Of a stretch of 23,381 nucleotides of DNA, positions 1 to 7,842 are shown piece by piece. The first letter of the stretch is position 1. Each line of letters starts with the position of its first letter. The notes below the pieces were generated by a model that was given only the letters and a program-made list of their open reading frames with translations, was not told the DNA's origin and did not search any database. The position numbers and the translations under genes were made by a program. This DNA comes from a bacterium (lineage in GTDB: Bacteria; Verrucomicrobiota; Verrucomicrobiia; Chthoniobacterales; Terrimicrobiaceae): contig RFZT01000005.1 in the NCBI GenBank assembly GCA_009920585.1, positions 1 through 23,381 on the forward strand. Direction: 5' to 3'.

Positions 1-669
1 AGATACCTCGATTTTTTAGGTGTCCAATCTGTCCCCGGCTACAAGAAAGCGCTGAGCAACTACGAACGCACACAGAGATCACGGAACGCGCTACTCAAGG
101 AAGGGCGTCCTCGCCGCGAGATTGCCGCCTTTGATTCCTCGCTCATCGAGAGTGGCGAGTTGCTCATGGAGGCAAGGGCAGAACTTTGCGCATGCCTTGG
201 CCCACTGGCTCGTACCTCTTGCGAGGAAATAAGCGGTCAGGCTGACAATCTCGAGATTCGTTACCGACCGGGTTGCAACGGCCCCTTTGCCGAGGCCCTC
301 GCTGCCTCTCGCAACGAAGAGGATCGCCTGCGACAGACGGTTTGCGGGCCACATCGCGACGATATCGATGTGACTCTTAATGGACTGAAGGCATCCGCGT
401 TTGCCTCCGAGGGTCAACAGCGCAGCATTGCTCTCGCATTAAAAATCGCCCAAGCCCGCCATATTGAAAACCTCCACGGCCGACCTCCCCTGCTTTTACT
501 GGATGACATCTTTGGCGAACTGGATACCGAGCGCAGGAATCGCTTGCTCACGGCGCTGCCATCGGATGCTCAGGCGGTGATAACGACGACGTTTCTCGAC
601 TGGGTCGACAATACCGCCAGCGACGCCGTTTTTCTTCTCGCTGACGGCCGGCTCACGTCAGGAAAATAA
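1..669 (+). CDS. recF: RecF, DNA replication/repair ATPase (5' end missing)
   Basis: The frame is open from base 1, so the gene begins before the window and only its last 222 residues are visible. RecF is an SMC/ABC-type ATPase that binds gapped DNA and helps load RecA during recombinational repair. The visible part fits the C-terminal half: an arm region with the family's Y-x3-L-x2-Y and RN-x-LLK pattern, the signature-like loop SEGQQRS, and the Walker B plus D-loop segment LLLLDDIFGELD followed by a switch-like stretch (AVITTTFLDW). The Walker A motif lies outside the window. The gene ends 7 bp before the stop of the convergent DUF6941 gene, with no terminator hairpin between them. Identification is confident from the Walker B and signature spacing. 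Confidence 0.93.
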   Translation, partial: RYLDFLGVQSVPGYKKALSNYERTQRSRNALLKEGRPRREIAAFDSSLIESGELLMEARAELCACLGPLARTSCEEISGQADNLEIRYRPGCNGPFAEALAASRNEEDRLRQTVCGPHRDDIDVTLNGLKASAFASEGQQRSIALALKIAQARHIENLHGRPPLLLLDDIFGELDTERRNRLLTALPSDAQAVITTTFLDWVDNTASDAVFLLADGRLTSGK

Positions 670-676
670 GCAACCG

Positions 677-1084
677 CTAGGCAACTTCGTTTCCTTCAAC
701 CTCAATGACAGGGAGCGGAAAACGGAAGCGCAACTCGCCGTCGATCTTGATCTCGACTGTATAAACCCCGTGTTTATGAAATTGGAGGCCACCAAATACG
801 TGGACATTTGTGGCATGCGTTTCCAGCGTCGGGAGCTCAAACTGCACCTCGCTTGTCGCAATCGGCGAATCATCCTCCGGGGTCAGAATCGAGGATTGCT
901 GCGTGAATACGCCAGTGCCTCCGCACCAGCGTGTCCAAAGACAAAGTTTAAAAAAACCAATTGGGACCATTGGGGCAGGAATGACGCCAAGAATGCCGAC
1001 GAGAGTATGCTGACCGCTGGCCTCTTGGCGGACATCCTCACAGAGGAGACAAGCCTGCAAATCGGGTAGGATGAATTGGGACAT
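677..1084 (-). CDS. DUF6941 family protein
   Basis: A 135-residue soluble protein without signal peptide or membrane segment. It has the look of the DUF6941 family: an early Cys-rich stretch (LQACLLCEDVRQEASGQ), a glycine-containing strand (LVGILGVI), a proline turn, and a C-terminal beta-rich half with G-x-Y-T-V-E-I-K-I-D-G-E. The function of that family is unknown to me. The ATG start lies 6 bp downstream of the uppP stop, so it is probably the last gene of glnB-uppP-DUF6941. It converges with recF. The assignment comes from pattern memory and is moderate; that it is a real gene is well supported by tight packing and the absence of a better frame. Confidence 0.7.
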   Translation of the reverse strand: MSQFILPDLQACLLCEDVRQEASGQHTLVGILGVIPAPMVPIGFFKLCLWTRWCGGTGVFTQQSSILTPEDDSPIATSEVQFELPTLETHATNVHVFGGLQFHKHGVYTVEIKIDGELRFRFPLPVIEVEGNEVA

Positions 1085-1090
1085 TCGAAA

Positions 1091-1885
1091 TTAACGTGGT
1101 CGCATCGTCCAAAGCAAAAGCACGCCGAGGATAATGCGGTAAATGCCAAATCCAATAAAGGTGTGTGACTGCACAAAGCGCAGCAACCATTTTACCGCGA
1201 TGAAGGATACCACAGCGGCTACAGATGTGCCCAAAAGCAAAAACCACCAACTCTCATGAGCACCCCCGTCCCCGTTAAGGGACTTGAATATCTTGAAGGC
1301 ACCAGCCGCAAGAAGTGTCGGGATGCCGACGAGGAAGGACAACTCCGTCGCGACGACGCGGTTCAATCCACAAATCATCGCGAAAATGATGGTCGCACCG
1401 GAACGGGATGTGCCTGGAAAGACAGCTGCCGCGAGCTGGCCAGCAGCCACCATGAAGACAACCGGCCACGTAATGACATCTTCCAATTCACGTCCCTTGA
1501 GATGTCTCTCGACCAGAATGAAAATGAGCCCCCCCGCGATAAGAGCGCCGGCAACAGGGACGCAGGTCTTCGGAAGTTCGATCCCCAGTTTGTCCATCGC
1601 CAAGCCGCCAATGACCGTGATAACGAAGGCGACGAGGATTTTGAGATTGAACTCAAAGGTGAGTGGATTCCTCCAGTTCACCATCATCTTAAGCCTCTCT
1701 TTAAAAAGCGGGAGGACGGCCAACACGGCGCCGCACTGGATCACGATATTAAAAAGATCGCTTTGGCGGTAATCCAACCACTCTTGAAAAATGAGCAAAT
1801 GCCCGGTGGATGAAACTGGGATAAACTCTGTTGCCCCCTCGACGATGCCAAGGATGACGATGACCAACCACTCGGGAAGTGACAA
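1091..1885 (-). CDS. uppP: Undecaprenyl-diphosphatase UppP (BacA family)
   Basis: A 264-residue polytopic inner-membrane enzyme that dephosphorylates undecaprenyl pyrophosphate to recycle the lipid carrier for peptidoglycan and other envelope polymers; it also gives basal bacitracin resistance. Both signature segments are present: the E-rich motif GIVEGATEFIPVSSTGH (residues 13-29, with E16, E20, S26 and H29) and PGTSRSGATI (157-166, with catalytic R161). Several hydrophobic helices fill the rest, and length is normal for the family. The best start is TTG at 1885, because homology begins at once with PEWLVIVILGIVEG; no clear Shine-Dalgarno precedes it. It follows glnB by 12 bp and is probably co-transcribed with it. 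Confidence 0.97.
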   Translation of the reverse strand: MSLPEWLVIVILGIVEGATEFIPVSSTGHLLIFQEWLDYRQSDLFNIVIQCGAVLAVLPLFKERLKMMVNWRNPLTFEFNLKILVAFVITVIGGLAMDKLGIELPKTCVPVAGALIAGGLIFILVERHLKGRELEDVITWPVVFMVAAGQLAAAVFPGTSRSGATIIFAMICGLNRVVATELSFLVGIPTLLAAGAFKIFKSLNGDGGAHESWWFLLLGTSVAAVVSFIAVKWLLRFVQSHTFIGFGIYRIILGVLLLWTMRPR

Positions 1886-1897
1886 GAGATCGGGCGA

Positions 1898-2236
1898 TTA
1901 AATGGCGCTCTCGCCGGATTCCTCGGTGCGAATGCGGATCGCATTTTCCATCGGCAAAATGAAAATCTTTCCGTCACCGATCTTACCGGTTTTCGCTGCC
2001 GAGGTGATGGCTGCAACAGCCTTTTCGACCATGGCATCGCTCACGACGATCTCGACTTTCACCTTCGGAAGGAAGTCCACCGTATATTCGCTGCCGCGAT
2101 AAATTTCCGTGTGGCCCTTCTGGCGACCAAATCCTTTGACCTCGCTAACTGTCATGCCCTCGATACCAACCTCGGCCAAGGCTTCCTTAACGTCTTCCAT
2201 TTTGAATGGTTTGATGATGGCTTCGATTTTTTTCAT
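1898..2236 (-). CDS. glnB: PII nitrogen regulatory protein
   Basis: A 112-residue PII signal protein, full length. PII trimers sense 2-oxoglutarate, ATP/ADP and, through uridylylation, glutamine, and they adjust nitrogen assimilation targets. The T-loop carries YRGSEY (46-51), which places the modifiable tyrosine at Y51 as in enteric GlnB/GlnK. The C-terminal nucleotide-binding pattern TGKIGDGKIFI and the AIRIRTEESGESAI end are intact. The start MKKIEAIIKPFK is canonical. No amtB, glnA or glnD is visible nearby, so I cannot tell GlnB from GlnK by context. It is the first gene of a minus-strand set with uppP and the DUF6941 gene, divergent from the DUF2062 gene across 71 bp. I found no convincing sigma-54 or sigma-70 promoter there. 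Confidence 0.95.
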   Translation of the reverse strand: MKKIEAIIKPFKMEDVKEALAEVGIEGMTVSEVKGFGRQKGHTEIYRGSEYTVDFLPKVKVEIVVSDAMVEKAVAAITSAAKTGKIGDGKIFILPMENAIRIRTEESGESAI

Positions 2237-2307
2237 GTTGCCCGAAAGGAATCACAAGCGATCTTGGCTGGCAAGCCCCAAGAGGAACGGGCAGTATTTT
2301 CAGAATA

Positions 2308-2853
2308 ATGAAACCTATCCACTGGCGCCGAACAAAACTCGGCAAATACCTGCGACATCTGCCGCGGGCCAAGCACATCCGTGGAACCTGGCTCCACCGG
2401 CGCTTGGGCGAACGTCTTTTTGCTCCAGAGCTTTGGCATCCCACTCGGCAACGATTTGCTGCCGGCATGGCCGTGGGGGCTTTTTTTGCCCTCCTTCCGC
2501 TCCCGATCCAGATGCTCGCGGCGGCCCTGATGGCCTATATCACACGCGTGAATATCCCTGCGGCTATAGCCGGCACTTGGATCAGCAATCCGCTCACATT
2601 CCCCTTTTGCGTCTATGCGCAATATCGGATCGGCTGCCTGTTGACGGCTCGGGAAGCGATCGGCTTTCGGAGCCATGATGCGTTTTCCATGCTCACCCAT
2701 GCGCCAATGCCGTTTTTTGTGGGCATCGTTCCCACCGCATTATTGCTCGCCATCATCGTCTATCCCCTCACCCTTTTGATCTGGGATCTCACCGCAACGG
2801 GGGTTCAAAAAACACACATGAAAACGCAGCCCCCACCCGATATTTTCAGATGA
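2308..2853 (+). CDS. DUF2062 domain inner-membrane protein
   Basis: A 181-residue protein with a basic N-terminal third (R/K/H-rich, residues 1-45) and at least two long hydrophobic segments, around 49-72 and 135-160. It carries the hallmark of DUF2062: a P-x2-W/F-R-x-F-A-x-G-x-A-x-G-x-F-x-A-x-L-P stretch (HPTRQRFAAGMAVGAFFALL), then TWISNPLTFPFCVYAQYRIG. The molecular role of the family is not established. The last codons overlap the start of the PP2C phosphatase gene in an ATGATG arrangement, so the two are probably translationally coupled. Divergent from glnB. Confidence 0.85.
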   Translation: MKPIHWRRTKLGKYLRHLPRAKHIRGTWLHRRLGERLFAPELWHPTRQRFAAGMAVGAFFALLPLPIQMLAAALMAYITRVNIPAAIAGTWISNPLTFPFCVYAQYRIGCLLTAREAIGFRSHDAFSMLTHAPMPFFVGIVPTALLLAIIVYPLTLLIWDLTATGVQKTHMKTQPPPDIFR

Positions 2854-4133
2854 TGCAAGACACGGTTGATGAAACCCTGCGGAAGTCGCTCGAAATTTAC
2901 AAGGGCTTGGTGGAAGTGAGTTGTCTCATTAATTCCATCACAGACTATAAAAAATTACTGCGAGCCGTCCTGAGTGTTGCGCAGCGTGTGATCAAAGCTG
3001 ATGCGGCTTCGCTTTTCCTTGTTGAAGAAGACACGGGGGATCTTCGCCTCGCGATCGCCACCCGCACGGACGGTGAGTTTGATGAACCAGGCATCACCGT
3101 CCCGAAAGGAAAGGGCATTGTAGGTTGGGTGATGGATCGCAACGAACCTCTTTTGATTCCGGATGCATATAAGGATGATCGTTTTTATGCGGAAGCCGAC
3201 AAAAAAACCGGATTTATCACCCGCTCGATTCTTTGCGCCCCCCTCAGAAGCGAAGGAAAAACCATTGGCGTTCTGCAGGTCCTGAACCCGCTGGACAAGC
3301 TCGCATTTGAAGCCCTCGATTTGGAGGGATTTTCTGCTTACGCAGACCTCACCGCCACAGCGATTGAGAAACTCAGAAGCTTCGATATCCAACGAGAGCG
3401 CGAACGCGTGCAAAGGGATCTCGCCATCGCAGCGGACATCCAATGTGAGTTGCTCTCCGAGGCCATTCCGGAAGGCCTGCGCGGAGCCAAATTCACCGCC
3501 CACAGCTCACCCGCGACAGAGGTCGGCGGAGATTTTTACGGTGTTTTTTCTCAAGGTGAAGATGCCATCGACTTTGTGATCGGCGACGTTTCAGGAAAAG
3601 GCATACCCGCAGCCTTGCTCATGACCCGCTCCCTAAGCGCCTTGCCTTTTATTTTTACCGCCACGGACGGGCCCGCATCCGCGCTCTCCGAGTGGAATGC
3701 CAAATTCCAACCCGCCATGATCCGAGGAATGTTCATCACGGCGATCGCCGGTCGATTGATAACCTCCAAGCGAGTTCTTCGCTTGGCGAACGCCGGACAC
3801 TGCCAACCGATCCTTGTGCGCGCCAATGGCGAAGCCAAAGAAATCGAAACGCCTTCCAGTCTGCCCGTGGGAATCGCTTCTGGAATCAAATATGAGGAAA
3901 TAAGCCTGCACCTCGAAACCGGCGACCGATTTGTTTTGTACACCGACGGGCTCAGCGAATCCCAAGCCAAGGAGAGCGACCCCATGTTTGAAAGCCAATT
4001 GCTGCAAGTCGCATCGGGGCCACATAATGATCCAAACGAACTCATGAATCGCATCATCAATGCAGCCATGAAGCATCGCGCCGGCGAAGACGCACGCGAT
4101 GATCTTTCTATTTTGGTGGGAGGTTTCGAGTGA
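2850..4133 (+). CDS. GAF domain-PP2C (SpoIIE/RsbU type) serine phosphatase
   Basis: A 427-residue cytoplasmic regulator. Residues about 29-175 form a GAF sensor domain (ADAASLFLVEEDTG, then GIVGWVMDRNEPLLIPD and the APLRSEGKTIGVLQVLN end). A short charged helix (176-195) leads to a PP2C phosphatase domain (about 200-425) with metal-binding aspartates D228 (EVGGDFY), D246 (IGDVSGKG), D366 (YTDGLSE) and D417/D418 (ARDDLS). Such proteins dephosphorylate STAS-domain antagonists in partner-switching pathways and thereby free them to bind an RsbW-type kinase. The start overlaps the DUF2062 stop and the TGA overlaps the GTG start of the next gene. No transmembrane segment or response-regulator domain is present. 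The signal sensed by the GAF domain cannot be read from sequence. Confidence 0.92.
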   Translation: MMQDTVDETLRKSLEIYKGLVEVSCLINSITDYKKLLRAVLSVAQRVIKADAASLFLVEEDTGDLRLAIATRTDGEFDEPGITVPKGKGIVGWVMDRNEPLLIPDAYKDDRFYAEADKKTGFITRSILCAPLRSEGKTIGVLQVLNPLDKLAFEALDLEGFSAYADLTATAIEKLRSFDIQRERERVQRDLAIAADIQCELLSEAIPEGLRGAKFTAHSSPATEVGGDFYGVFSQGEDAIDFVIGDVSGKGIPAALLMTRSLSALPFIFTATDGPASALSEWNAKFQPAMIRGMFITAIAGRLITSKRVLRLANAGHCQPILVRANGEAKEIETPSSLPVGIASGIKYEEISLHLETGDRFVLYTDGLSESQAKESDPMFESQLLQVASGPHNDPNELMNRIINAAMKHRAGEDARDDLSILVGGFE

Positions 4134-4534
4134 ATAAAAAATGGATATTTTCGGGCAAGACCGCAGACCTTGCATCCATGCGAGAGGAAGTGCGTAAGTT
4201 TATGCGGGAGACAAGTTTTGATAATGACGTGTCTGAGGTGATCGTCTTGGCTATCGATGAGGCGTGCACAAATATCATCCGGCACGCTTACAAAGGTGAA
4301 GCCAAGCCTTTTCGAATCGAAATGCGACGACTTCAAAACCGTCTGCGGTTTGTTTTAAGAGATTATGGAATCCCGTGTGAAAGACAAAAGTTCCCATCCC
4401 GCGATCTCGATGAGATCCGCCCAGGGGGACTTGGGGTTCACATTATCCAACGGGTTTTTGATCTTGTGGAGTACTCTCCCCAAGCTCGCGGGACTCGACT
4501 GACTCTCGAGAAGATGACTTCCGAGATGCCTTAG
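4130..4534 (+). CDS. RsbW-type anti-sigma/serine kinase (HATPase_c)
   Basis: A 134-residue GHKL ATPase of the RsbW/SpoIIAB group, which binds a sigma factor or other partner and phosphorylates a STAS antagonist. The N-box is VLAIDEACTNIIRHAY (E44, N48), the G1 box is LRDYGIP (D78, G80) and the G2 box is RPGGLGVHII (G99, G100, G102). It starts at GTG 4130, overlapping the phosphatase stop codon by 3 bases, so kinase and phosphatase are coupled. No STAS antagonist or sigma factor gene lies in the window, so the target is unknown. The last 92 bases overlap the 3' end of nadC on the opposite strand. Confidence 0.9.
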   Translation: MNKKWIFSGKTADLASMREEVRKFMRETSFDNDVSEVIVLAIDEACTNIIRHAYKGEAKPFRIEMRRLQNRLRFVLRDYGIPCERQKFPSRDLDEIRPGGLGVHIIQRVFDLVEYSPQARGTRLTLEKMTSEMP

Positions 4535-5546
4535 TCTTGCGAACATACTTACGTCTTTGCGGCAGCTCGGGTGTTGCCTCGGGTGTTGCCTCGGGTGTTG
4601 CCTCGGGTGTTGGCTCAGGCGTTGGCTCAGGCGTTGGCTCAGGCGTTGGCTCGGACGTTGGCTCGGACGTTGGCTCGGACGTTGGCTCAACAATTTTTTG
4701 AGGGACAAAATCGAGTCCAAAATCAACAGAAGGTGCCGAATGAGTGAGGGCCCCGACAGAAATAAAATGAACACCCGTTTCGGCAATGGCTCGAACCGTT
4801 TCGAGGTTCACATTTCCACTCGCTTCCAACTGGATTTCAGGGGGACACATTTTTACAGCCATACGCATGGCGGCGAGTGGCATGTTATCGAGGAGAATGA
4901 CGTCCACTCCGCGCAAATGAAAAAACGATTGCACTTGGTCTAGGGTATCGGCCTCCAACTCCACACGAATCCGTGGATTCGCAAGACGAGCGCGTTCGAT
5001 CATCTCCTGAAGCGTGGTGAGATGGAGGCCGGCAGCAAGATGGTTGTCTTTAACCATGAACATGTCATAGAGACCCATGCGATGGTTTTTTGCGCCACCG
5101 GCAGCTACAGCGGCTTTTTCCAAAAGCCTCAGCCCCGGCGTGGTCTTACGCGTATCGAGTATCACGGCCTTGGTTCCGCGAACGGCTTCCACATAAGTGC
5201 TAGTGATCGTGGCGATGCCGGAGAGTCTTTGAATGAAGTTCAGCGCCGTGCGTTCGGCAGTAAGAATCGAGGCAGCGGAACCTTGAACAGTGAGAACAAC
5301 GTCCCCTTTGGAAAAGACAAAGCCATCTGACTTTGTCTCTTCAACCTGAATCGAATCATCCACTCTCTTGAAAACCTCTGCCGCGACCTGCACACCGGCC
5401 AGCACACCACTCTGCCGCGCAACAATCTTGGCACTGGCTTGGGCACCCTCTTGAGTGAACCATTTTGCCGTCAGGTCTCCCTTGTCGATATCTTCAGCTA
5501 AGGCGAGTTCGATGATATCCTTTTTTCTCGTCCTCATAACGATCAA
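4443..5546 (-). CDS. nadC: Nicotinate-nucleotide pyrophosphorylase with repeat/basic tail
   Basis: NadC (quinolinate phosphoribosyltransferase) makes nicotinate mononucleotide from quinolinate and PRPP in de novo NAD synthesis. Residues 1-280 are a complete enzyme: DTRKTTPGLR (131-140), GGAKNHRMGLYDM (150-162), KDNH (166-169), VELEAD (195-200), LLDNM (218-222), EASGNV (241-246) and SVGALTHSA (263-271). Typical NadC ends about there. This one goes on for roughly 85 residues: ten PTSE/PTPE/ATPE tetrapeptides (about 287-326), then a basic, Ser-rich tail (RRKYVRKTKASRK at 331-343). The final 30 codons are antisense to the rsbW-like gene. The start may be ATG 5546 or ATG 5537 (MRTRKKDI). It is the last gene of nuoB-nuoC-rnd-nadC, 8 bp after rnd. 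Confidence 0.95.
   Translation of the reverse strand: MIVMRTRKKDIIELALAEDIDKGDLTAKWFTQEGAQASAKIVARQSGVLAGVQVAAEVFKRVDDSIQVEETKSDGFVFSKGDVVLTVQGSAASILTAERTALNFIQRLSGIATITSTYVEAVRGTKAVILDTRKTTPGLRLLEKAAVAAGGAKNHRMGLYDMFMVKDNHLAAGLHLTTLQEMIERARLANPRIRVELEADTLDQVQSFFHLRGVDVILLDNMPLAAMRMAVKMCPPEIQLEASGNVNLETVRAIAETGVHFISVGALTHSAPSVDFGLDFVPQKIVEPTSEPTSEPTSEPTPEPTPEPTPEPTPEATPEATPEATPELPQRRKYVRKTKASRKSSSRESVESRELGESTPQDQKPVG
4566..4685. repeat. 12-bp tandem repeat (10 units) inside nadC
   Basis: Ten contiguous 12-bp units with plus-strand forms ctcgggtgttgc (three copies), ctcgggtgttgg (one), ctcaggcgttgg (three) and ctcggacgttgg (three). Read on the minus strand they encode three PTSE, four PTPE and three ATPE tetrapeptides. 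Variants are grouped in blocks, not interspersed, as expected if units spread by replication slippage. The 12-bp period keeps the nadC frame whatever the copy number. Confidence 0.95.
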
Positions 5547-5554
5547 CTCGATTT

Positions 5555-6616
5555 TTACGAGATTAAAACAGGGGCCAATTCCAAAAGACGACGTTGCCAG
5601 TTCATGAGTGCCGGGGCATTTTCATCGGCAGCAGTAGCCTCCAATGCGGCACGAGGAGCTATGATCGAGGGATCTAAGGCCAATTCCGAAGCAACTCGAT
5701 CGCGCGTTTTTTTGAGGGCCTCGCTACGATCGACCTGTTCTTTGGAGACACGTTTGCGACGAACTTTTTCAATCTGCGGCCATTCCTCTTCTGGAATTTG
5801 AAGAGCGAGCGCAATCATGACATCAAAACTTTTGCGGCGCCGACCATTCATGCGCGGGGTCGAAAAAGGGGCCCCATTTGCAACTTGGGATGCGACTCGA
5901 AGGAGATCCTCATTCCCGATGACGTGAAAAGAAGGGCGATCCCATCCCTTCGCTTCGGTATCGCGCCAGAACCACAATGCCCGCAAAACAGCTTGAGCAC
6001 GAGGAGAGAGGGCCGAGGATCCGCTGATTCGCCAGACGAGCGACTCATCGCGTTCCTTGACCTCTCTGGTCGAAGCAATCATGCGATCACGGCTTTCGAC
6101 GAACCATTCCCAACGTTGTAGTCGATGAAGTTCGGCCTCCAATGTATCGGCGATCTCAAAAAGGTAGCGGGTATCATTGAGGGCGTATTCCACCATGATC
6201 GGTGGAAGTGGGCGAATGGCCCAATTTGCCTTCTGCGACGCTTTGGATAGAGTCACACCGAAGCGTTCCTCGACCAATGCTGCTAATCCAAGCGCAGACT
6301 TTCCTGAAAGCCTCGCAGCGATCATCGTATCAAAAAGATCCACCGGTTCAAATCGACCGGCACGACGGAGAAGCCTGAGATCGTAGTCCGCACCATGGAA
6401 AATCAATCTGCGAGAACACACGACATCGTAGAGGGGCTGCAGGTCTACACCCGCCAACGGATCCACAAGCACATGCTCATCCCCGGCGCTTACTTGGATG
6501 AGACAGAGCTTCTCAAAGTAGCAATGCAGGCTGTCAGCCTCTGTATCGAGAGCGACGCGTGAGCATTCGGAAAGGCGGGATACTAACTCCGATAGGGCCT
6601 TATCTTCAGCAATCAA
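5555..6616 (-). CDS. rnd: Ribonuclease D (DEDDy 3'-5' exonuclease, HRDC domain)
   Basis: A 353-residue exoribonuclease of the RNase D type, which trims tRNA and other small RNA 3' ends. The DEDDy active site is complete: D24 and E26 (LDTEADS), D79 (FHGADYDLRLL), Y144 and D148 (YALNDTRYL). The RNase D-like ASQKANWAIRPLP segment precedes the third motif. An HRDC-like helical domain follows around 203-275 (RAQAVLRALWFWRDTEAKG). The start is TTG at 6616, overlapping the nuoC stop as TTGA, and homology begins within the first residues. The C-terminal 70 residues are less typical. It sits between nuoC and nadC, probably in one transcript; I see no functional reason for that linkage. Confidence 0.92.
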   Translation of the reverse strand: MIAEDKALSELVSRLSECSRVALDTEADSLHCYFEKLCLIQVSAGDEHVLVDPLAGVDLQPLYDVVCSRRLIFHGADYDLRLLRRAGRFEPVDLFDTMIAARLSGKSALGLAALVEERFGVTLSKASQKANWAIRPLPPIMVEYALNDTRYLFEIADTLEAELHRLQRWEWFVESRDRMIASTREVKERDESLVWRISGSSALSPRAQAVLRALWFWRDTEAKGWDRPSFHVIGNEDLLRVASQVANGAPFSTPRMNGRRRKSFDVMIALALQIPEEEWPQIEKVRRKRVSKEQVDRSEALKKTRDRVASELALDPSIIAPRAALEATAADENAPALMNWQRRLLELAPVLIS

Positions 6617-7215
6617 GGTTTAGCGATGATTTTTTCAGGCGTCGTTAAGTCTTCAGCGTGACGAGCCCGTGGTTCGCGTACCTGAGAGGTGCCATCGGTA
6701 GGCACAGTAACAAATGGTCCCCCAGCCAGAGGCGCGGGATGACTGAATGCGACACCTGGAGTGTCGCTATGCTTGCCCTCAAGAGGGAAATCCTTGCGCA
6801 GCGGATGGTAAGGAAACCCCTCCCACATGAGGATACGGCGAAGATCGGGATGATTCACAAAGCGAATCCCCATCATGTCATAAACTTCGCGCTCATGCCA
6901 ATCGGCCGTCGGCCAGATGTCGGAAACCGTGGGAGCTTCGCAATCATCTTCACTCACGGTGGCTTTCAAGCGAAGATGGATCCGGTCTCTCATCGAATAA
7001 AGCTCGTAAACCATCTCGAAGCGGGGTTCCTCACCGAAATGATCCACGCTGGATACGTCGATCAGGTAATTGAAGCCAAGAACGTCGCGGGCATGGAGGC
7101 AGATGTCGCGAAGTGAGGAAAGCTGAATGGTGAGAGAATACTCGTCGCGGAAAAAGGTTTCGCTGAGAACCGCATTCGGAAAGGCGGCGCGGATTTTTTG
7201 AACGGTTTCGATCAT
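6613..7215 (-). CDS. nuoC: NADH-quinone oxidoreductase subunit C
   Basis: A 200-residue NuoC (30 kDa subunit) of respiratory complex I, part of the peripheral arm that links the NADH module to the quinone site. The family signature is clear: ERE-x-YDM-x-GI-x-F, then NHPDLRRILM and PLRKDFPLEG. Upstream strands FNYLIDVSSVDHFG and MVYELYSM also match. After the signature there is a tail of about 50 residues ending at ATPEKIIAKP-like sequence, somewhat longer than minimal NuoC. The ATG overlaps the nuoB stop as ATGA. It is not fused to NuoD, and the next gene is rnd, not nuoD. Confidence 0.95.
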   Translation of the reverse strand: MIETVQKIRAAFPNAVLSETFFRDEYSLTIQLSSLRDICLHARDVLGFNYLIDVSSVDHFGEEPRFEMVYELYSMRDRIHLRLKATVSEDDCEAPTVSDIWPTADWHEREVYDMMGIRFVNHPDLRRILMWEGFPYHPLRKDFPLEGKHSDTPGVAFSHPAPLAGGPFVTVPTDGTSQVREPRARHAEDLTTPEKIIAKP

Positions 7216-7736
7216 ATGGATTCGAGCAATTCTCTTTTTTGGTCCTGAACAGAGTGTTCACCCATGATTTTTTTCTGAAGTCTCATAAGGCCATCGAGAA
7301 GGGCTTCTGGTCGGGGCGGGCAACCGGAGATGTAGACGTCCACAGGAATGAGGTGATCGATGCCTTGCAGCACCGCATAACTTCTATACATGCCACCGGA
7401 GGAGGCACAGGCACCCATAGCGATGCACCATTTCGGCTCGGGCATTTGATCCCAGATGCGTTTGACAGCGAGGGCCATTTTATAAGTCACCGTTCCAGCC
7501 ACAATCATCACGTCGGCCTGGCGGGGAGAAAAACGCATCACCTCGGCACCAAATCGCGAGATATCAAATCGGGAAGAGGAAGCGGCCATGAGCTCGATCG
7601 CACAGCAGGCCAACCCCATCGGCATTGGCCAAAGTGAATTGCTGCGCATCCAGTTGATGGCGGCATCCACCTGCGTGAAGATCACATTCCCTTCGATCTT
7701 GGCATCGTATGCCACGGGGCTAAGTGTGTTTGACAT
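7212..7736 (-). CDS. nuoB: NADH-quinone oxidoreductase subunit B
   Basis: A 174-residue NuoB, the complex I subunit that holds terminal cluster N2. All four cluster ligands are present: the adjacent C44-C45 pair (GLACCAIELM), C110 (CIAMGACASSGGMY) and C139 (ISGCPPRPEALLDGL). I start it at ATG 7736 (MSNTLSPVAYD), because family similarity begins there; an in-frame upstream extension to 7844 would add 36 basic, unalignable residues and would run into the divergent phosphatase start. No nuoA precedes it: the 106 bp up to the divergent PhoD-like gene hold no frame for a small membrane subunit. Promoters for both divergent genes must lie in that gap, but I see no clear -35/-10 pair. Confidence 0.96.
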   Translation of the reverse strand: MSNTLSPVAYDAKIEGNVIFTQVDAAINWMRSNSLWPMPMGLACCAIELMAASSSRFDISRFGAEVMRFSPRQADVMIVAGTVTYKMALAVKRIWDQMPEPKWCIAMGACASSGGMYRSYAVLQGIDHLIPVDVYISGCPPRPEALLDGLMRLQKKIMGEHSVQDQKRELLESI

Positions 7737-7842
7737 GGAGACCAAGGTATTTTCAGATTCCCCAGCGGCAAGCCGATTTTTGGAAAAAAACGCCCACCCC
7801 TGTCTGATTGCACCTGACTCACATCTAGGGTAGTGCCATCTC

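Noticed and set aside
2237..2307. Sigma-54 promoter upstream of glnB
   Set aside because: No GG-N10-GC pair with the proper TGGCAC/TTGC context is present in the 71-bp gap.
4566..4685. Possible CRISPR-like repeat array
   Set aside because: The 12-bp units touch each other with no spacers and lie in the nadC reading frame, so it is a coding minisatellite.
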